From Spirochaetota bacterium (lineage in GTDB: Bacteria; Spirochaetota; Spirochaetia; Treponematales; Rectinemataceae): a stretch of DNA of 64,000 nucleotides. The translations under genes were made by a program, and so were the position numbers. Shown here in pieces: positions 17,302 through 25,730 of this stretch (positions are counted from its first letter, which is position 1; each line of letters opens with the position of its first letter). The stretch lies in assembly GCA_026398595.1 (NCBI GenBank), contig JAPLSO010000019.1:1-64000 (forward strand), in the 5' to 3' direction. Under the pieces are notes generated by a model. The model saw only the letters and a list, made by a program, of their open reading frames with translations, ran no database searches and was not told where the DNA came from.

Positions 17302-18079
17302 TCAGGGGAAGAGCGTCTCCATCCCCGTCCTCGCCGCGAGCGCGATCATTTCGGCGTCCGTGGGCTTCGCCGGGGCCCTGGAAGCCATCTCGACTATGGT
17401 CGGGAAGAGGTGGACATCGCCAGCGCTGTTGACGAAGGCTCCCTCGATTGCCCAGGCAAAGCCCAGGGCCTGGGCGATGTCGCCGGCTTCGGCAAGGGGT
17501 TCGTACCAGGTAGCCCGGTCGTGGGGCCGGTCGCCCCAGGGGCGCCGCAGGAAGGCCTTGATGAGCTGGATTCCAGGGAAAGAGGACGGAGTCGAAATCG
17601 AAGCGCGACAGGCTCTTGAGGTGCATCGCCGGAGCCGAGCGGCCGTGGCCCGTCACGCCCAGGAAGCGCGTCTTGCCTTGCTTTCTGGCCTCGACGAAGG
17701 CCTCCAGGGCTCCCTCTTCGGCCATGGCCGTTTCCCATTCCTCTTCCTCGATGAGGATATGCATCTGCCAGAGATCGACGTGGTCAGTTCCGAGGAGGCT
17801 TAGGGAGGTTTCGAGCTCGGCGAGGGCCTCTTTTTTCCCGCGCTTCTGGGTCTTGGTAGCGAGGAATATCTCGTCGCGGTGGTCTGCCACCCAAGGGCCC
17901 ATCACTTCCTCGGCATGTCCGTAGCTTGCCGCGGTATCGAAGTGGTTCAGGCCGGCGTCGAGGGCCTCTCCAAGCGCGCGGTCGGCCTCGGCCCGGGAGA
18001 CCTCGCCGAGGGCGGCCGCCCCGAAGAGCAGACGGGAAGAGTCGTGGCCGGTTCGGCCGAATGGCAGTCTGGGAATCAT
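17302..18079 (-). pseudogene. Aldo/keto reductase interrupted by a frameshift
   Basis: The N-terminal two thirds read well in one frame: LPFGRTGHDSSRLLFGAA, HFDTAASYGHAEEVMG (catalytic Asp and Tyr), HVDLWQMH. After FDSVLFPWNPAHQ (about 17560) the frame degrades, and the family C-terminus continues in another minus frame: RRPWGDRPHDRATWYEPLAE, LGFAWAIEGAFVNSAG and a final GMETLFP stop at 17302. So a single small indel at about 17545-17575 splits the gene. It may be a real mutation or an assembly error. The start at 18079 has AGGAGG 6 bp ahead. Without correction the first frame runs on to 17195 and overlaps the NapH-like gene. Confidence 0.85.
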
Positions 18080-18100
18080 GGAAGCCTCCTGCCGCCGCTC

Positions 18101-18129
18101 TTGAACGCGAACGGAACCCCGGCTATAAA
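18101..18129 (+). promoter_or_regulatory. Candidate sigma-70 promoter for the PfkB kinase
   Basis: TTGAAC (18101-18106), a 17-bp spacer and TATAAA (18124-18129), 21 bp before the kinase ATG in a 70-bp divergent gap. Confidence 0.6.
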
Positions 18130-18149
18130 AGAGCATGCCCGGAGGTCCC

Positions 18150-19028
18150 ATGCGCCTTTTGAATTTCGGCTCACTCAATATAGACTATGTGTACCGGGTA
18201 GACAACTTTCTCAAGCCCGGCGAAACCAAGGCAGCCCTCTTTAGAACCGTCTTCGCGGGGGGAAAGGGACTCAACCAGTCCATAGCCCTGGCGCGGGCTG
18301 GCCTCAAGCCCTGCCATGCGGGCAAAGTCGGCGTCGAAGGGCGTTTTCTTGTCGAAAAGCTCGCCTCTGAGGGCGTGGACGTCGGCAGGATCGAGGTATC
18401 CTTTGAAGCGGCGACCGGTCACACCGTCATCCAGGTGGACGACGCGGGGCGAAACTGCATCCTCCTTTTCGGAGGGGCGAACAGGGAAATCGATGGAGCG
18501 TACATCGGCCGCGCCCTCGAGGGCTTCGGAGAGGGAGATTTCCTCCTCATCCAGAACGAGCTTTCCTCGACGGCCGAGATCATCGAGGCAGCCTGGCTGC
18601 GGGGCATGACCATAGCGATGAACCCCTCGCCCTGCGACGCCGCCGTGGCCGCCTATCCCCTCGACAGGATAGGCATCTTCCTCCTCAACGAACTCGAGGC
18701 CGCCGACCTCTCCGGCATTTCCGAGCCCCAGGAAGCCGCCCTCGCCCTGTCGAAGCGCTATCAAAAGGCCATCGTCGTCGTCACCCTCGGACCCGAGGGC
18801 TCGCTCTGCGTCCAGGACGGAAAGGTGACCCGGCAGCGGGCCTATCCGGTGAAGGCCGTGGACACGACGGCGGCGGGAGATACCTTTACGGGCTATTTCT
18901 TGGCGGGCCTCCTTGAAGGCAGGCCGCTGCCCGAAACTCTGGATCTCGCGGCGAGGGCGGCTTCGATCTGCGTGACGCGGCCGGGCGCCTCGGACTCGGT
19001 GCCATGGAGGGCAGAGCTGGCCGTATGA
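18150..19028 (+). CDS. PfkB-family carbohydrate kinase (ribokinase-like)
   Basis: 292 aa. It should phosphorylate a sugar or nucleoside with ATP. Motif 1 is FAGGKGLNQSIALARAG, the substrate-binding GGKGxNxA region. The C-terminal signature is VDTTAAGDTFTGYFLAGL, with the catalytic Asp in AAGD. The N-terminus FGSLNIDYVYRVDNFLKPGET is a classic ribokinase opening. The start at 18150 follows a GGAGG; the earlier ATG at 18135 lies before that site. It diverges from the broken aldo/keto reductase gene. The exact sugar is unknown. Confidence 0.92.
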   Translation: MRLLNFGSLNIDYVYRVDNFLKPGETKAALFRTVFAGGKGLNQSIALARAGLKPCHAGKVGVEGRFLVEKLASEGVDVGRIEVSFEAATGHTVIQVDDAGRNCILLFGGANREIDGAYIGRALEGFGEGDFLLIQNELSSTAEIIEAAWLRGMTIAMNPSPCDAAVAAYPLDRIGIFLLNELEAADLSGISEPQEAALALSKRYQKAIVVVTLGPEGSLCVQDGKVTRQRAYPVKAVDTTAAGDTFTGYFLAGLLEGRPLPETLDLAARAASICVTRPGASDSVPWRAELAV

Positions 19029-19055
19029 AGGCCGCCAAAGGTTGCCTATAGGCTA

Positions 19056-19535
19056 TTATTTCTTGTCGTACTGCTCCGACTTCTTGTCGATGAAGGTTCC
19101 TGCTGCCTTGGCGGCGTCCTCGGCCGTCTGGATGATGGCCTTGAGGAGCTTTTCTCCCCCCTTGCCCATGTGGTAGAAGCCCTTGGCCGTGTCGCTCTTG
19201 CAGATCTTGGCCGCCTGGCCCGTCGCGTAGGCGTATTCGGCGTCGCTCAGCTTCTTGTAGGCATCCTTCAGGGGCTCCCCGTTCTTGGCGTAGCCGTACT
19301 TTACGTAGAAGAAGGCGAGGACAATCTCGGCTATGGCCCTTTCCTCGTCGTCGAGCCTGGATCCAGCGGCCTTGGCCACATCGGCCATGGGCGATCTGAA
19401 CTTGAAAAAGAGAAAATCGCCGAAGGCTGAGGGCGCGGCTGCGAGGAGGAGGGCGAGAATAGCGGTGTAGCGGAACGCTCGGGTTCGGGACCGGAGGGTT
19501 TCCCTGGCCCCCTGTCGTTCGAGGTATGTAGCCAT
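19056..19535 (-). CDS. Conserved-looking hypothetical exported protein
   Basis: 159 aa, not recognised. The N-terminus has a basic segment, then a hydrophobic stretch YTAILALLLAAAPSAFG at about residues 24-40, which reads as a signal peptide or anchor. The rest is rich in Ala, Lys and Tyr and predicted helical (AYKKLSDAEYAYATGQAAK, KAIIQTAEDAAKAAG). A ribosome site AGGGAGG stands ahead of the ATG. It is convergent with the kinase gene and overlaps no other gene. Confidence 0.65.
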   Translation of the reverse strand: MATYLERQGARETLRSRTRAFRYTAILALLLAAAPSAFGDFLFFKFRSPMADVAKAAGSRLDDEERAIAEIVLAFFYVKYGYAKNGEPLKDAYKKLSDAEYAYATGQAAKICKSDTAKGFYHMGKGGEKLLKAIIQTAEDAAKAAGTFIDKKSEQYDKK

Positions 19536-19659
19536 GATGTTGTTCCTCCCTGCTCAGATAGTAGTCTACCGCGCCGGCGGATGCAAATGCGGAGCGCCTG
19601 CCTGCCGGCTTCTTGACCCATCCCCCGCGGTGCGGTCAAAATCGGCGGCGGAGGAAGCC

Positions 19660-20334
19660 GTGAAGACTATCCTGACATTCGAATCCGATCCCGGCCTCGA
19701 CTCCATACGCATCGGCCTCATCCAGGCAGAAGGTATCCAATGGCCTGAAAAGACCGATCCCTGCTTCGCAGCCAGGGCGGCCGAATTCGGCGCGCTTGGC
19801 GGGGCAGCGATCAGCCCAGGCCGCAAGGCCGCCGTGCGCGACATGCTCAGGCACGGTTCCTACAAGCCCGCGGGACGAGCCAAGCCTTCGAGCGAGTACC
19901 TCCTCGCCGCGGCCCTCGAGGGCGACTTTCCCTCGGTCAACTACTTCGTCGACGCCGCCAACCTCGTCAGCCTCGTTTCGGGCTATCCCATCAGCATCGT
20001 CGACCTCGGCGCGTCAGGCGGAGAGTTCCTGCTCAGGCGGGGGCTCGAGGGTGAAACGTACGTCTTCAACGCCGGGGGCCAGACTATCGACCTTAAGGAT
20101 CTCCTCTGCGTCTGCCGCAGAGAAGGCAAGCTTTTTATCCCGACGGCCAATCCCGTACGCGATTCCATGGCCACGAAGATATTCGCCGGAGCCAGGAACC
20201 TGGCCGCTTTCATCTACGCCCCCGCCGGCCCCGAAGACCGCGACCTGGAAAGAGCCTGCGCTGAACTTGCGAAGTATTTGGGCGAGGCGGCCGGGACTGT
20301 CGAGTGGTTGGTCGCCCGTCAGGCCGGACGATAG
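19660..20334 (+). CDS. B3/B4 tRNA-binding-domain protein (free-standing PheRS-beta-like editing domain)
   Basis: 224 aa from the GTG at 19660, which has GGAGG 5-6 bp upstream; longer starts would overlap the divergent gene at 19535. The core LVSLVSGYPISIVDLGASGGEFLLR, read in two halves, and KLFIPTANPVRDSMATKIF resemble the B3/B4 domain found in bacterial PheRS beta and in small stand-alone proteins (COG3382). PheRS B3/B4 hydrolyses mischarged Tyr-tRNA. Stand-alone versions are thought to be trans-editing factors. The N-terminal third (TFESDPGLDSIRIGLI) is also typical. Confidence 0.8.
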   Translation: MKTILTFESDPGLDSIRIGLIQAEGIQWPEKTDPCFAARAAEFGALGGAAISPGRKAAVRDMLRHGSYKPAGRAKPSSEYLLAAALEGDFPSVNYFVDAANLVSLVSGYPISIVDLGASGGEFLLRRGLEGETYVFNAGGQTIDLKDLLCVCRREGKLFIPTANPVRDSMATKIFAGARNLAAFIYAPAGPEDRDLERACAELAKYLGEAAGTVEWLVARQAGR

Positions 20335-20336
20335 AA

Positions 20337-20364
20337 AAGGGCCGCCCGCGAGAGGACGGCCCTT
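20337..20364. terminator. Bidirectional Rho-independent terminator
   Basis: AAGGGCCG at 20337-20344 pairs exactly with CGGCCCTT at 20357-20364. On the minus strand the stem is followed by TTTTCT, and on the plus strand by a short T-containing tail. It lies between the convergent B3/B4 gene and the broken lipoprotein gene, 3 bp after the first stop. Confidence 0.8.
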
Positions 20365-20385
20365 CGTCGTTCTTCCATAGACTTA

Positions 20386-21543
20386 TTATTTCTTGTCGGG
20401 CAGGTTGGCGAAGATGTCCTCCCGGCCGAGGTCCCTACCGGTCGCCCAGTCGCTGACGTAACTCAGCGTGTTGACGGCCGTCAGGCTGGTCCCGCTCAAC
20501 TTGAACACGTCCCAGCAGTTCCCGCCGAGGCCCGTTGGTACGTAGTAGGTGGCCTGGAGGTTCGAACCCTTGTAGACGCGCACCCTCGCGCCCGAGTAGG
20601 AGAGGGCCGTGGAAGGGGAGCCTGAGCTCGAGTATTTGTTCGAAAAATCGTGGACGTAGAACCGATACTCGCCCGAGCGCTTGTTGTAGATGGTCGTCGT
20701 CTCTGGGCCATAGCTCGAAGTGTCGTCGAGGTCGAGCTTCACATCCTCGGTAGCTCCGTCCAAAGGAGTGTAGGTCTTGTTGCTGTAATACGTGTGGAAC
20801 CTGCTGATACCCTCGGTAGGACCCGTCAGGTGGCTGTCCAGGTCCGTGGGCGTCGAGCCCCAGTCGAGAATGATGCGGTACTCGCTCGTGTCGATGTTGG
20901 GCGTCATCGAGGAGTTCTGGTTCGACTTGGTGTTCCCGGCGATGAGGACGACGGTGAAGGTCGTCTCGGAGAAGTTCGTCTTCGTGGCACGGACCGTGTA
21001 GTAGCCGGGGCCGCCGACCTCGGTCGTGTCGACTAAGTAGTTTCCAAGGGGGGAGGTGGTAAGTTCTGAGTGGAGCAGTGTCCCGCTCGTCGTGTTGATG
21101 CCGGCGAAAAAGTCCAGGGTGGCGCCGGCGATCCCCGATCCCGAGAAGGCGTCGGTGATCGTCCCCGAGGCATAGCCTGTGCCCACATAGCTTGAATTCA
21201 CCTGGAGGAGGGTTTCGAGGTAGGTCGTCTCGTCCTCGCTCACCGTGATGCCGTGGTAGGTGGCTGTAATGTAGCTCGTCTTGCTGAATTCGGCGTAGTA
21301 ACCCGAACCTTTGGGTACTTCGGTGAAGCTGAAGGAGCCCGAGAAGCCGGTCGTTGTGCTTCCCTTCTACGTTCCCGACGAATTGCGGAGGGTTACCGTG
21401 ACGCCTGAAAGCCCTGTTCCGGTGACGGCGTCGTTGACCGTGCCCGAAAGGCTTCCTTTACCCGAAAAGAATCCAAGGATGATGTCACAGGAGGAAAGAG
21501 TCATGGTCAGGACAAGAAGCAGTACTACTACGGCTTTCTTCAT
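20386..21543 (-). pseudogene. Lipoprotein with carboxypeptidase-regulatory-like and YfaP-like domains, split by in-frame TAG
   Basis: Starts at ATG 21543 with AAGGAG ahead. Signal MKKAVVVLLLVLTMTLSSC ends in a lipobox Cys. Reading LSGTVNDAVTGTGLSGVTVTL, then NSSGT, hits TAG at 21367-21369. The same frame then continues with KGSTTTGFSGSFSFTEVPKG and stays open to 20386. The region after the stop aligns without gap to its paralogue at 21814-24471 (two CarboxypepD_reg-like beta domains, then LDWGSTPTDLDSHL, the YfaP-like C-terminal domain). So one nonsense change splits an otherwise intact gene of 385 codons. TAG is used as a normal stop elsewhere here (32846 and 24648 genes), so recoding is unlikely. 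Confidence 0.8.
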
Positions 21544-21730
21544 GATGCGCTCCTTTTGTGGCTTGCGTCGCAGCCTGAACCTGAAAACTTGAAATGCTCG
21601 GGTCAGCATATCTACCAGCATTATAGGTGAAAACTAAAAAAGGTTGCTACTGGTATTGTCTGCTGCACGTATGAGCATTTGATCCATAGCCGGACAGGAC
21701 TAACAAAATGACTTTTTTACCTTTTGTCTC

Positions 21731-21758
21731 TTGCAAAGGCAGAGCATTACACTAGACT
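21731..21758 (+). promoter_or_regulatory. Weak candidate promoter for the large lipoprotein gene
   Basis: TTGCAA (21731-21736), 16-bp spacer, TAGACT (21753-21758), in the 270-bp divergent gap. Start codon follows 55 bp later behind AAGGAGGAGGA. No other strong signal is visible in the gap. Confidence 0.35.
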
Positions 21759-21813
21759 TACACCTATAGTATTCTGGATTTACTGTCCAGGTAAGTAAGA
21801 AGGAGGAGGAACC

Positions 21814-24471
21814 ATGAAAAAGCTGCTTGGAATCGCCCTTGCGTTGCTCCTTGTCGCTACTTTCAGTTCTTGCGATCAAATCTTGAATTTAATCATCCCC
21901 AAGATACAGTTGACGGTCACCCAGCCGACCGGCGGCTATATCACGGTTAGCCCCAACAAGACGGAATACACGAAGGGCGAAACCGTGACGATAACGGCGA
22001 CGGCGATGACGGGATACCGTTTCGAAAACTGGACAGGCGGCTACCTGGTTGGATCCATTAGCCCGCAGTCGCTTACCCTGAATTCGGACGCGACGGTCTC
22101 AGCCGTGTTCGGGGCGCCGATCTCGCGGCCTATTTTCAGCCCAGTCACGGGGACGACGCTGAGCTCTGGAGGGACGGTCACCATAACCAGCAGCACTTCG
22201 GGAGCCACGATCCGCTATACTACTGACGGCACAAGCGAGCCGACCTTGACCTCGGGAACCACCTATACGGGACCAATCGCCATAACCGCCACGACGACGA
22301 TCAAGGCGGTGGCGATCAGCGGTTCCCTGGTTTCGGACATAGCCTCCGCGACGTACTATGTCACCGCTTCGGCAGTGGCCACGCCCGCCTTCTCGCCTTC
22401 AGCGGGAACCTACACATCGGCCCAGAACGTGACCCTCAGTTGTTCGACCTCGGGCGCTACGATCAGATACACGACCGACGGCACGACGCCGAGCTCGCTC
22501 AACGGCTACACCTACTACGCGGGATATTCTATCCCCGTGAGCAACCCGAATGGTCAGTCTGTGACGATCAAGGCTTACGCCTGGAAGTCTGGACTGACGG
22601 ACTCATCGGTCGCATCGGCGACCTACACGTTCAACACTCTCTCGGTCTTGGCGCCTCAGTTCTATCCATCGACGGGAACGACCTTCAGCTCCTCCATTGA
22701 TGTGTACATCTCGAGCCCCGCCGCGGGATCCTCCATTCGCTACACGACGGACGGGAGCGTGCCGACCTCGACCTACGGAACCGTTTACAATGGTTTCTTC
22801 ACGATCAGCGCGACGACGACGGTGAAGGCGATTGCCTACACCACTTCAGGCAGCTCCAGCGTCACCACGGCAACGTACACTAAAAGCGCGGGTTTTACGG
22901 CGGCTCCAGCCTTCAGCCCCGTCCCCGGCTACTACACCAACAGCTCGACCGCCTGGACGGGTACCGTGACGCTGAGTTCGGGTACTTCGGGCGCGGTGAT
23001 CCACTACACGACGGACGGCACGACACCGACGAGCTCCAGCAGTACCTATTCGGCACCCTTCGCCATCAGCGGCAACATGGTCGTCGAGGCCTACGCTACC
23101 TCGACCGGCAACTCCGATTCCAGCGTGGTGGCCGGTCAATACTACGTGCCCGTGGCGAATCCGGTCTTCACCCTGAGCGACGGCACGGCGACCACAGGAG
23201 GCGACTTCTCCACGGCGCAGAGCGTCAGCATGTCGACGGCGACATCGGGCGCCAATATCCGCTATACGACGGACGGCAGCACGCCGACCGATACGGTCGG
23301 CACGACCTATTCCGGAAGCATCTATGTCTCGTCCACCACAACCCTAAAGGCCGTGGCCTACAAATACGGCAACTACATCTCGTCCGTCGCCAGCGCGACT
23401 TTCAACCTCGTCACGACGGGAACCATCAGCGGAACGGTGCGCGACGCGTCCTCCTCCAGCGTGTTGAGCGGGGTTGCCCTGACCCTCTACAACAGCTCCA
23501 GTACCCAGGTCGGCACGACTCAGACCTCGAGCTCCTCGGGAACCTTCAGCTTCACCGGCGTACCGGCCGGAACGAATTATAAGGTCACCGCGGTCAAGAC
23601 CGGCTACCTTTCCGTTGACTATACCGGTGTCTCGGTCACCGCCGGATCGACGAACAACCTCGAGACGATCTACCTGCAGAGCACGGCCACCCTGCCGGGC
23701 TCGGTGAGCGGCTACATAACCAACGCCGCGAATGGCTACGGCGAGACGGGCGTCACGGTGGCCCTGAGAACCGGCATAGGCAATACCACGGGAACAACAG
23801 CCTACACGGCCACTACGGGGACGAACGGTCTTTATTCGCTGTCCAGCGTGACGCCGGGAACCTATACCGCCTCGATCTCCAAGACTGGATTCACCACCTC
23901 GACCTTCACCATCACCGTGGTCGGCAACACCTCCAACACGAACCAGAACTCTTCGATCACGCCTACCCTCCTGACCGGCAACCTGCGATTCGTGCTGACC
24001 TGGGGCGCTTCGCCGAGCGATCTGGACAGCCATCTCAAGGTGCCTTTGACCTCCACCACCTTCTACCACGTCTACTACTCAGACAAAGGATACCAGACGG
24101 CTTCGCCCTACGCGACCCTCGACGTGGACGACACCTCGAGCTATGGCCCCGAGACTACAACCATCTACACCCAGCTGAGTGGAACCTATACCTACTACGT
24201 GCATGACTTCACCAACAGATCCTCGACCTCCAGTACGGCTCTCAGCAGTTCGGGCGCCAAGGTTGTCGTCTACCAGGGCTCGACCATCCTTACGACCTAC
24301 AACGTGCCAACAGGCACGGGAACCCTCTGGAAGGTTTGCAGCTGGAACGGCTACTCCCTTACCCCGATCAACACCATGGAGAACTGGACCGATCCTTCGA
24401 CGGTTCAGAACCGCTACATCGCGCCGCCAGTCGACGGAGAAAAACCGGACTGGAGGGGTGAACTGCCCTAA
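21814..24471 (+). CDS. Large modular surface lipoprotein with five chitobiase-C-type repeats
   Basis: 885 aa. Signal MKKLLGIALALLLVATFSSC ends in the lipid-modified Cys. Residues 25-105 resemble a divergent InlB B-repeat (GGYITVSPNKTEYTKGETVT, YRFENWTGGY). Residues about 108-535 hold five CHB_HEX_C-type repeats, each marked by [AI]xIRYTTDG[TS] (the fourth has VIHYTTDG). Two carboxypeptidase-regulatory-like beta domains follow (GTISGTVRDASSSS, GSVSGYITNAANGYG), then a C-terminal domain LTWGASPSDLDSHLKVP that is YfaP-like. Very Ser/Thr rich. These modules occur in cell-surface adhesion or polysaccharide-binding proteins. It diverges from a truncated paralogue. Strong ribosome site; terminator at 24527. 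Confidence 0.88.
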   Translation: MKKLLGIALALLLVATFSSCDQILNLIIPKIQLTVTQPTGGYITVSPNKTEYTKGETVTITATAMTGYRFENWTGGYLVGSISPQSLTLNSDATVSAVFGAPISRPIFSPVTGTTLSSGGTVTITSSTSGATIRYTTDGTSEPTLTSGTTYTGPIAITATTTIKAVAISGSLVSDIASATYYVTASAVATPAFSPSAGTYTSAQNVTLSCSTSGATIRYTTDGTTPSSLNGYTYYAGYSIPVSNPNGQSVTIKAYAWKSGLTDSSVASATYTFNTLSVLAPQFYPSTGTTFSSSIDVYISSPAAGSSIRYTTDGSVPTSTYGTVYNGFFTISATTTVKAIAYTTSGSSSVTTATYTKSAGFTAAPAFSPVPGYYTNSSTAWTGTVTLSSGTSGAVIHYTTDGTTPTSSSSTYSAPFAISGNMVVEAYATSTGNSDSSVVAGQYYVPVANPVFTLSDGTATTGGDFSTAQSVSMSTATSGANIRYTTDGSTPTDTVGTTYSGSIYVSSTTTLKAVAYKYGNYISSVASATFNLVTTGTISGTVRDASSSSVLSGVALTLYNSSSTQVGTTQTSSSSGTFSFTGVPAGTNYKVTAVKTGYLSVDYTGVSVTAGSTNNLETIYLQSTATLPGSVSGYITNAANGYGETGVTVALRTGIGNTTGTTAYTATTGTNGLYSLSSVTPGTYTASISKTGFTTSTFTITVVGNTSNTNQNSSITPTLLTGNLRFVLTWGASPSDLDSHLKVPLTSTTFYHVYYSDKGYQTASPYATLDVDDTSSYGPETTTIYTQLSGTYTYYVHDFTNRSSTSSTALSSSGAKVVVYQGSTILTTYNVPTGTGTLWKVCSWNGYSLTPINTMENWTDPSTVQNRYIAPPVDGEKPDWRGELP

Positions 24472-24526
24472 GGGCTGACAAATAACTACCGGGCTTTTCC
24501 GAACCCTGGTAAGTCGAATCTGAGCA

Positions 24527-24565
24527 GGGCGGCCGCCTCCGGAAGAGACGGCCGCCCTTTTCTTT
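24527..24565 (+). terminator. Rho-independent terminator of the large lipoprotein gene
   Basis: GGGCGGCCG (24527-24535) pairs exactly with CGGCCGCCC (24549-24557), followed by TTTTCTTT. It lies 56 bp after the stop codon. Confidence 0.88.
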
Positions 24566-24610
24566 GCTGGCTGATCAACCGCTGGCTGGTACAGCTGTCG
24601 GCCAGCTCCC

Positions 24611-24639
24611 TTGTCATGCCGGGCATGAATTTATACTAT
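24611..24639 (+). promoter_or_regulatory. Candidate promoter of tsaC, near-leaderless
   Basis: TTGTCA (24611-24616), 17-bp spacer, TACTAT (24634-24639). The first ATG is at 24648, so the transcript would have almost no leader. That agrees with the lack of a Shine-Dalgarno site before this ATG. Confidence 0.45.
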
Positions 24640-24647
24640 GAGCACCA

Positions 24648-25640
24648 ATGGAAATGCTGGGTTCGGGCGAAGCCGATCTGAGAAGGGCGGGGGAAGCCTT
24701 GGCTGCGGGCCGCCTCGTCGTGATCCCCACGGAGACCGTGTACGGTCTTGGTGCCGACGCCTTCAATCCGGGGGCTGTCGCCCGCGTCTTCGAGGCTAAG
24801 GCGAGACCTTCCTTCGACCCCCTCATCGTCCATATCGCCTCCTTCGACAGCATAGAGAAGGTCGCGCGAACGGTTCCGCTTCTCGCGCGGCGACTCGCCG
24901 AGGCGCTCTGGCCGGGGCCGCTCACCCTCGTCCTCCCCAAGTGCCCGGAGCTGCCTGACATCGTCAGTTCGGGCCTCGACACCGTGGCCATCCGCTTCCC
25001 TTCCCATCCCCTGGCGAGGAAGATAATCGAGTATTCCGGTACGGCAATCGCGGCGCCTTCGGCCAATCCCTTCGGCTATATCTCGCCAACGACGGCCGCT
25101 CATGTGGCCCGATCCCTGGGCGACAAGGTCGATTTCATCGTCGACGGTGGCCCCTGCGCCGTGGGCGTCGAATCGACGGTTCTCGACGTATCGGGCGAAG
25201 GGCTTCCCACCCTCCTCAGGCCGGGCGGTATGCCCCTCGAGCGGATCCGCGAAATCGCGGGCGAAGTGCTGCTGCCCAAGATGCGCGGCGGCCCCGTGGC
25301 CAGCCCGGGCCAGCTCAAAAGCCACTACGCTCCGCATACAAAACTCTTCCTGTATGACTGGATGACCTCACCCGATTCCATCAGGATCGATAAATCCGCC
25401 CGTTCGGCTGTCATCGTCTTCGATGCCTTGCGTTCAAGAGCATTCAAGGAAGTAAGCCTTTTCGATCGCGTTTGCGTCCTCTCTGGGCGCGGCGACATGA
25501 GGGAAGCCGCCTTTCGGCTCTTCGCTCTCCTCCACGAGCTTGATGCGGAAGGCTTCGACGCCATCTACGCCGAGAGGGTTCCCGAGGAAGGACTGGGCAG
25601 GGCGATCAACGACAGGCTCTGGCGGGCGTCGCGGAAATAG
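24648..25640 (+). CDS. tsaC: L-threonylcarbamoyladenylate synthase (Sua5/YwlC type)
   Basis: 330 aa. It makes threonylcarbamoyl-AMP from Thr, bicarbonate and ATP, the first step of tRNA t6A37 synthesis. The YrdC domain (about 1-200) shows LVVIPTETVYGLGADAF, KARPSFDPLIVHI and GTAIAAPSANPFGYISPT, with the KxR and SxxN active-site motifs. A linker and a C-terminal Sua5 domain follow (SHYAPHTKLFLYD), so the length matches long Sua5 rather than short TsaC. The MtaB gene downstream (33884) uses t6A as its substrate. Starts at either of two ATGs (24648, 24654). Confidence 0.95.
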   Translation: MEMLGSGEADLRRAGEALAAGRLVVIPTETVYGLGADAFNPGAVARVFEAKARPSFDPLIVHIASFDSIEKVARTVPLLARRLAEALWPGPLTLVLPKCPELPDIVSSGLDTVAIRFPSHPLARKIIEYSGTAIAAPSANPFGYISPTTAAHVARSLGDKVDFIVDGGPCAVGVESTVLDVSGEGLPTLLRPGGMPLERIREIAGEVLLPKMRGGPVASPGQLKSHYAPHTKLFLYDWMTSPDSIRIDKSARSAVIVFDALRSRAFKEVSLFDRVCVLSGRGDMREAAFRLFALLHELDAEGFDAIYAERVPEEGLGRAINDRLWRASRK

Positions 25641-25698
25641 GGACCGGAGCTACTGCGCCGAAGTAATTTCGATCCTGCCTGCTGGCACGCAAGCACCC

Positions 25699-25722
25699 GG
25701 GCCTGAGCTGACGCTCAAGCCC
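25699..25722. terminator. Hairpin between convergent tsaC and transglycosylase genes
   Basis: GGGC-c-TGAGC (25699-25708) pairs with GCTCA-a-GCCC (25713-25722), loop TGAC, one opposed mismatch. No T tract. It sits between the two stop codons. Confidence 0.35.
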
Positions 25723-25730
25723 AGACGCCC

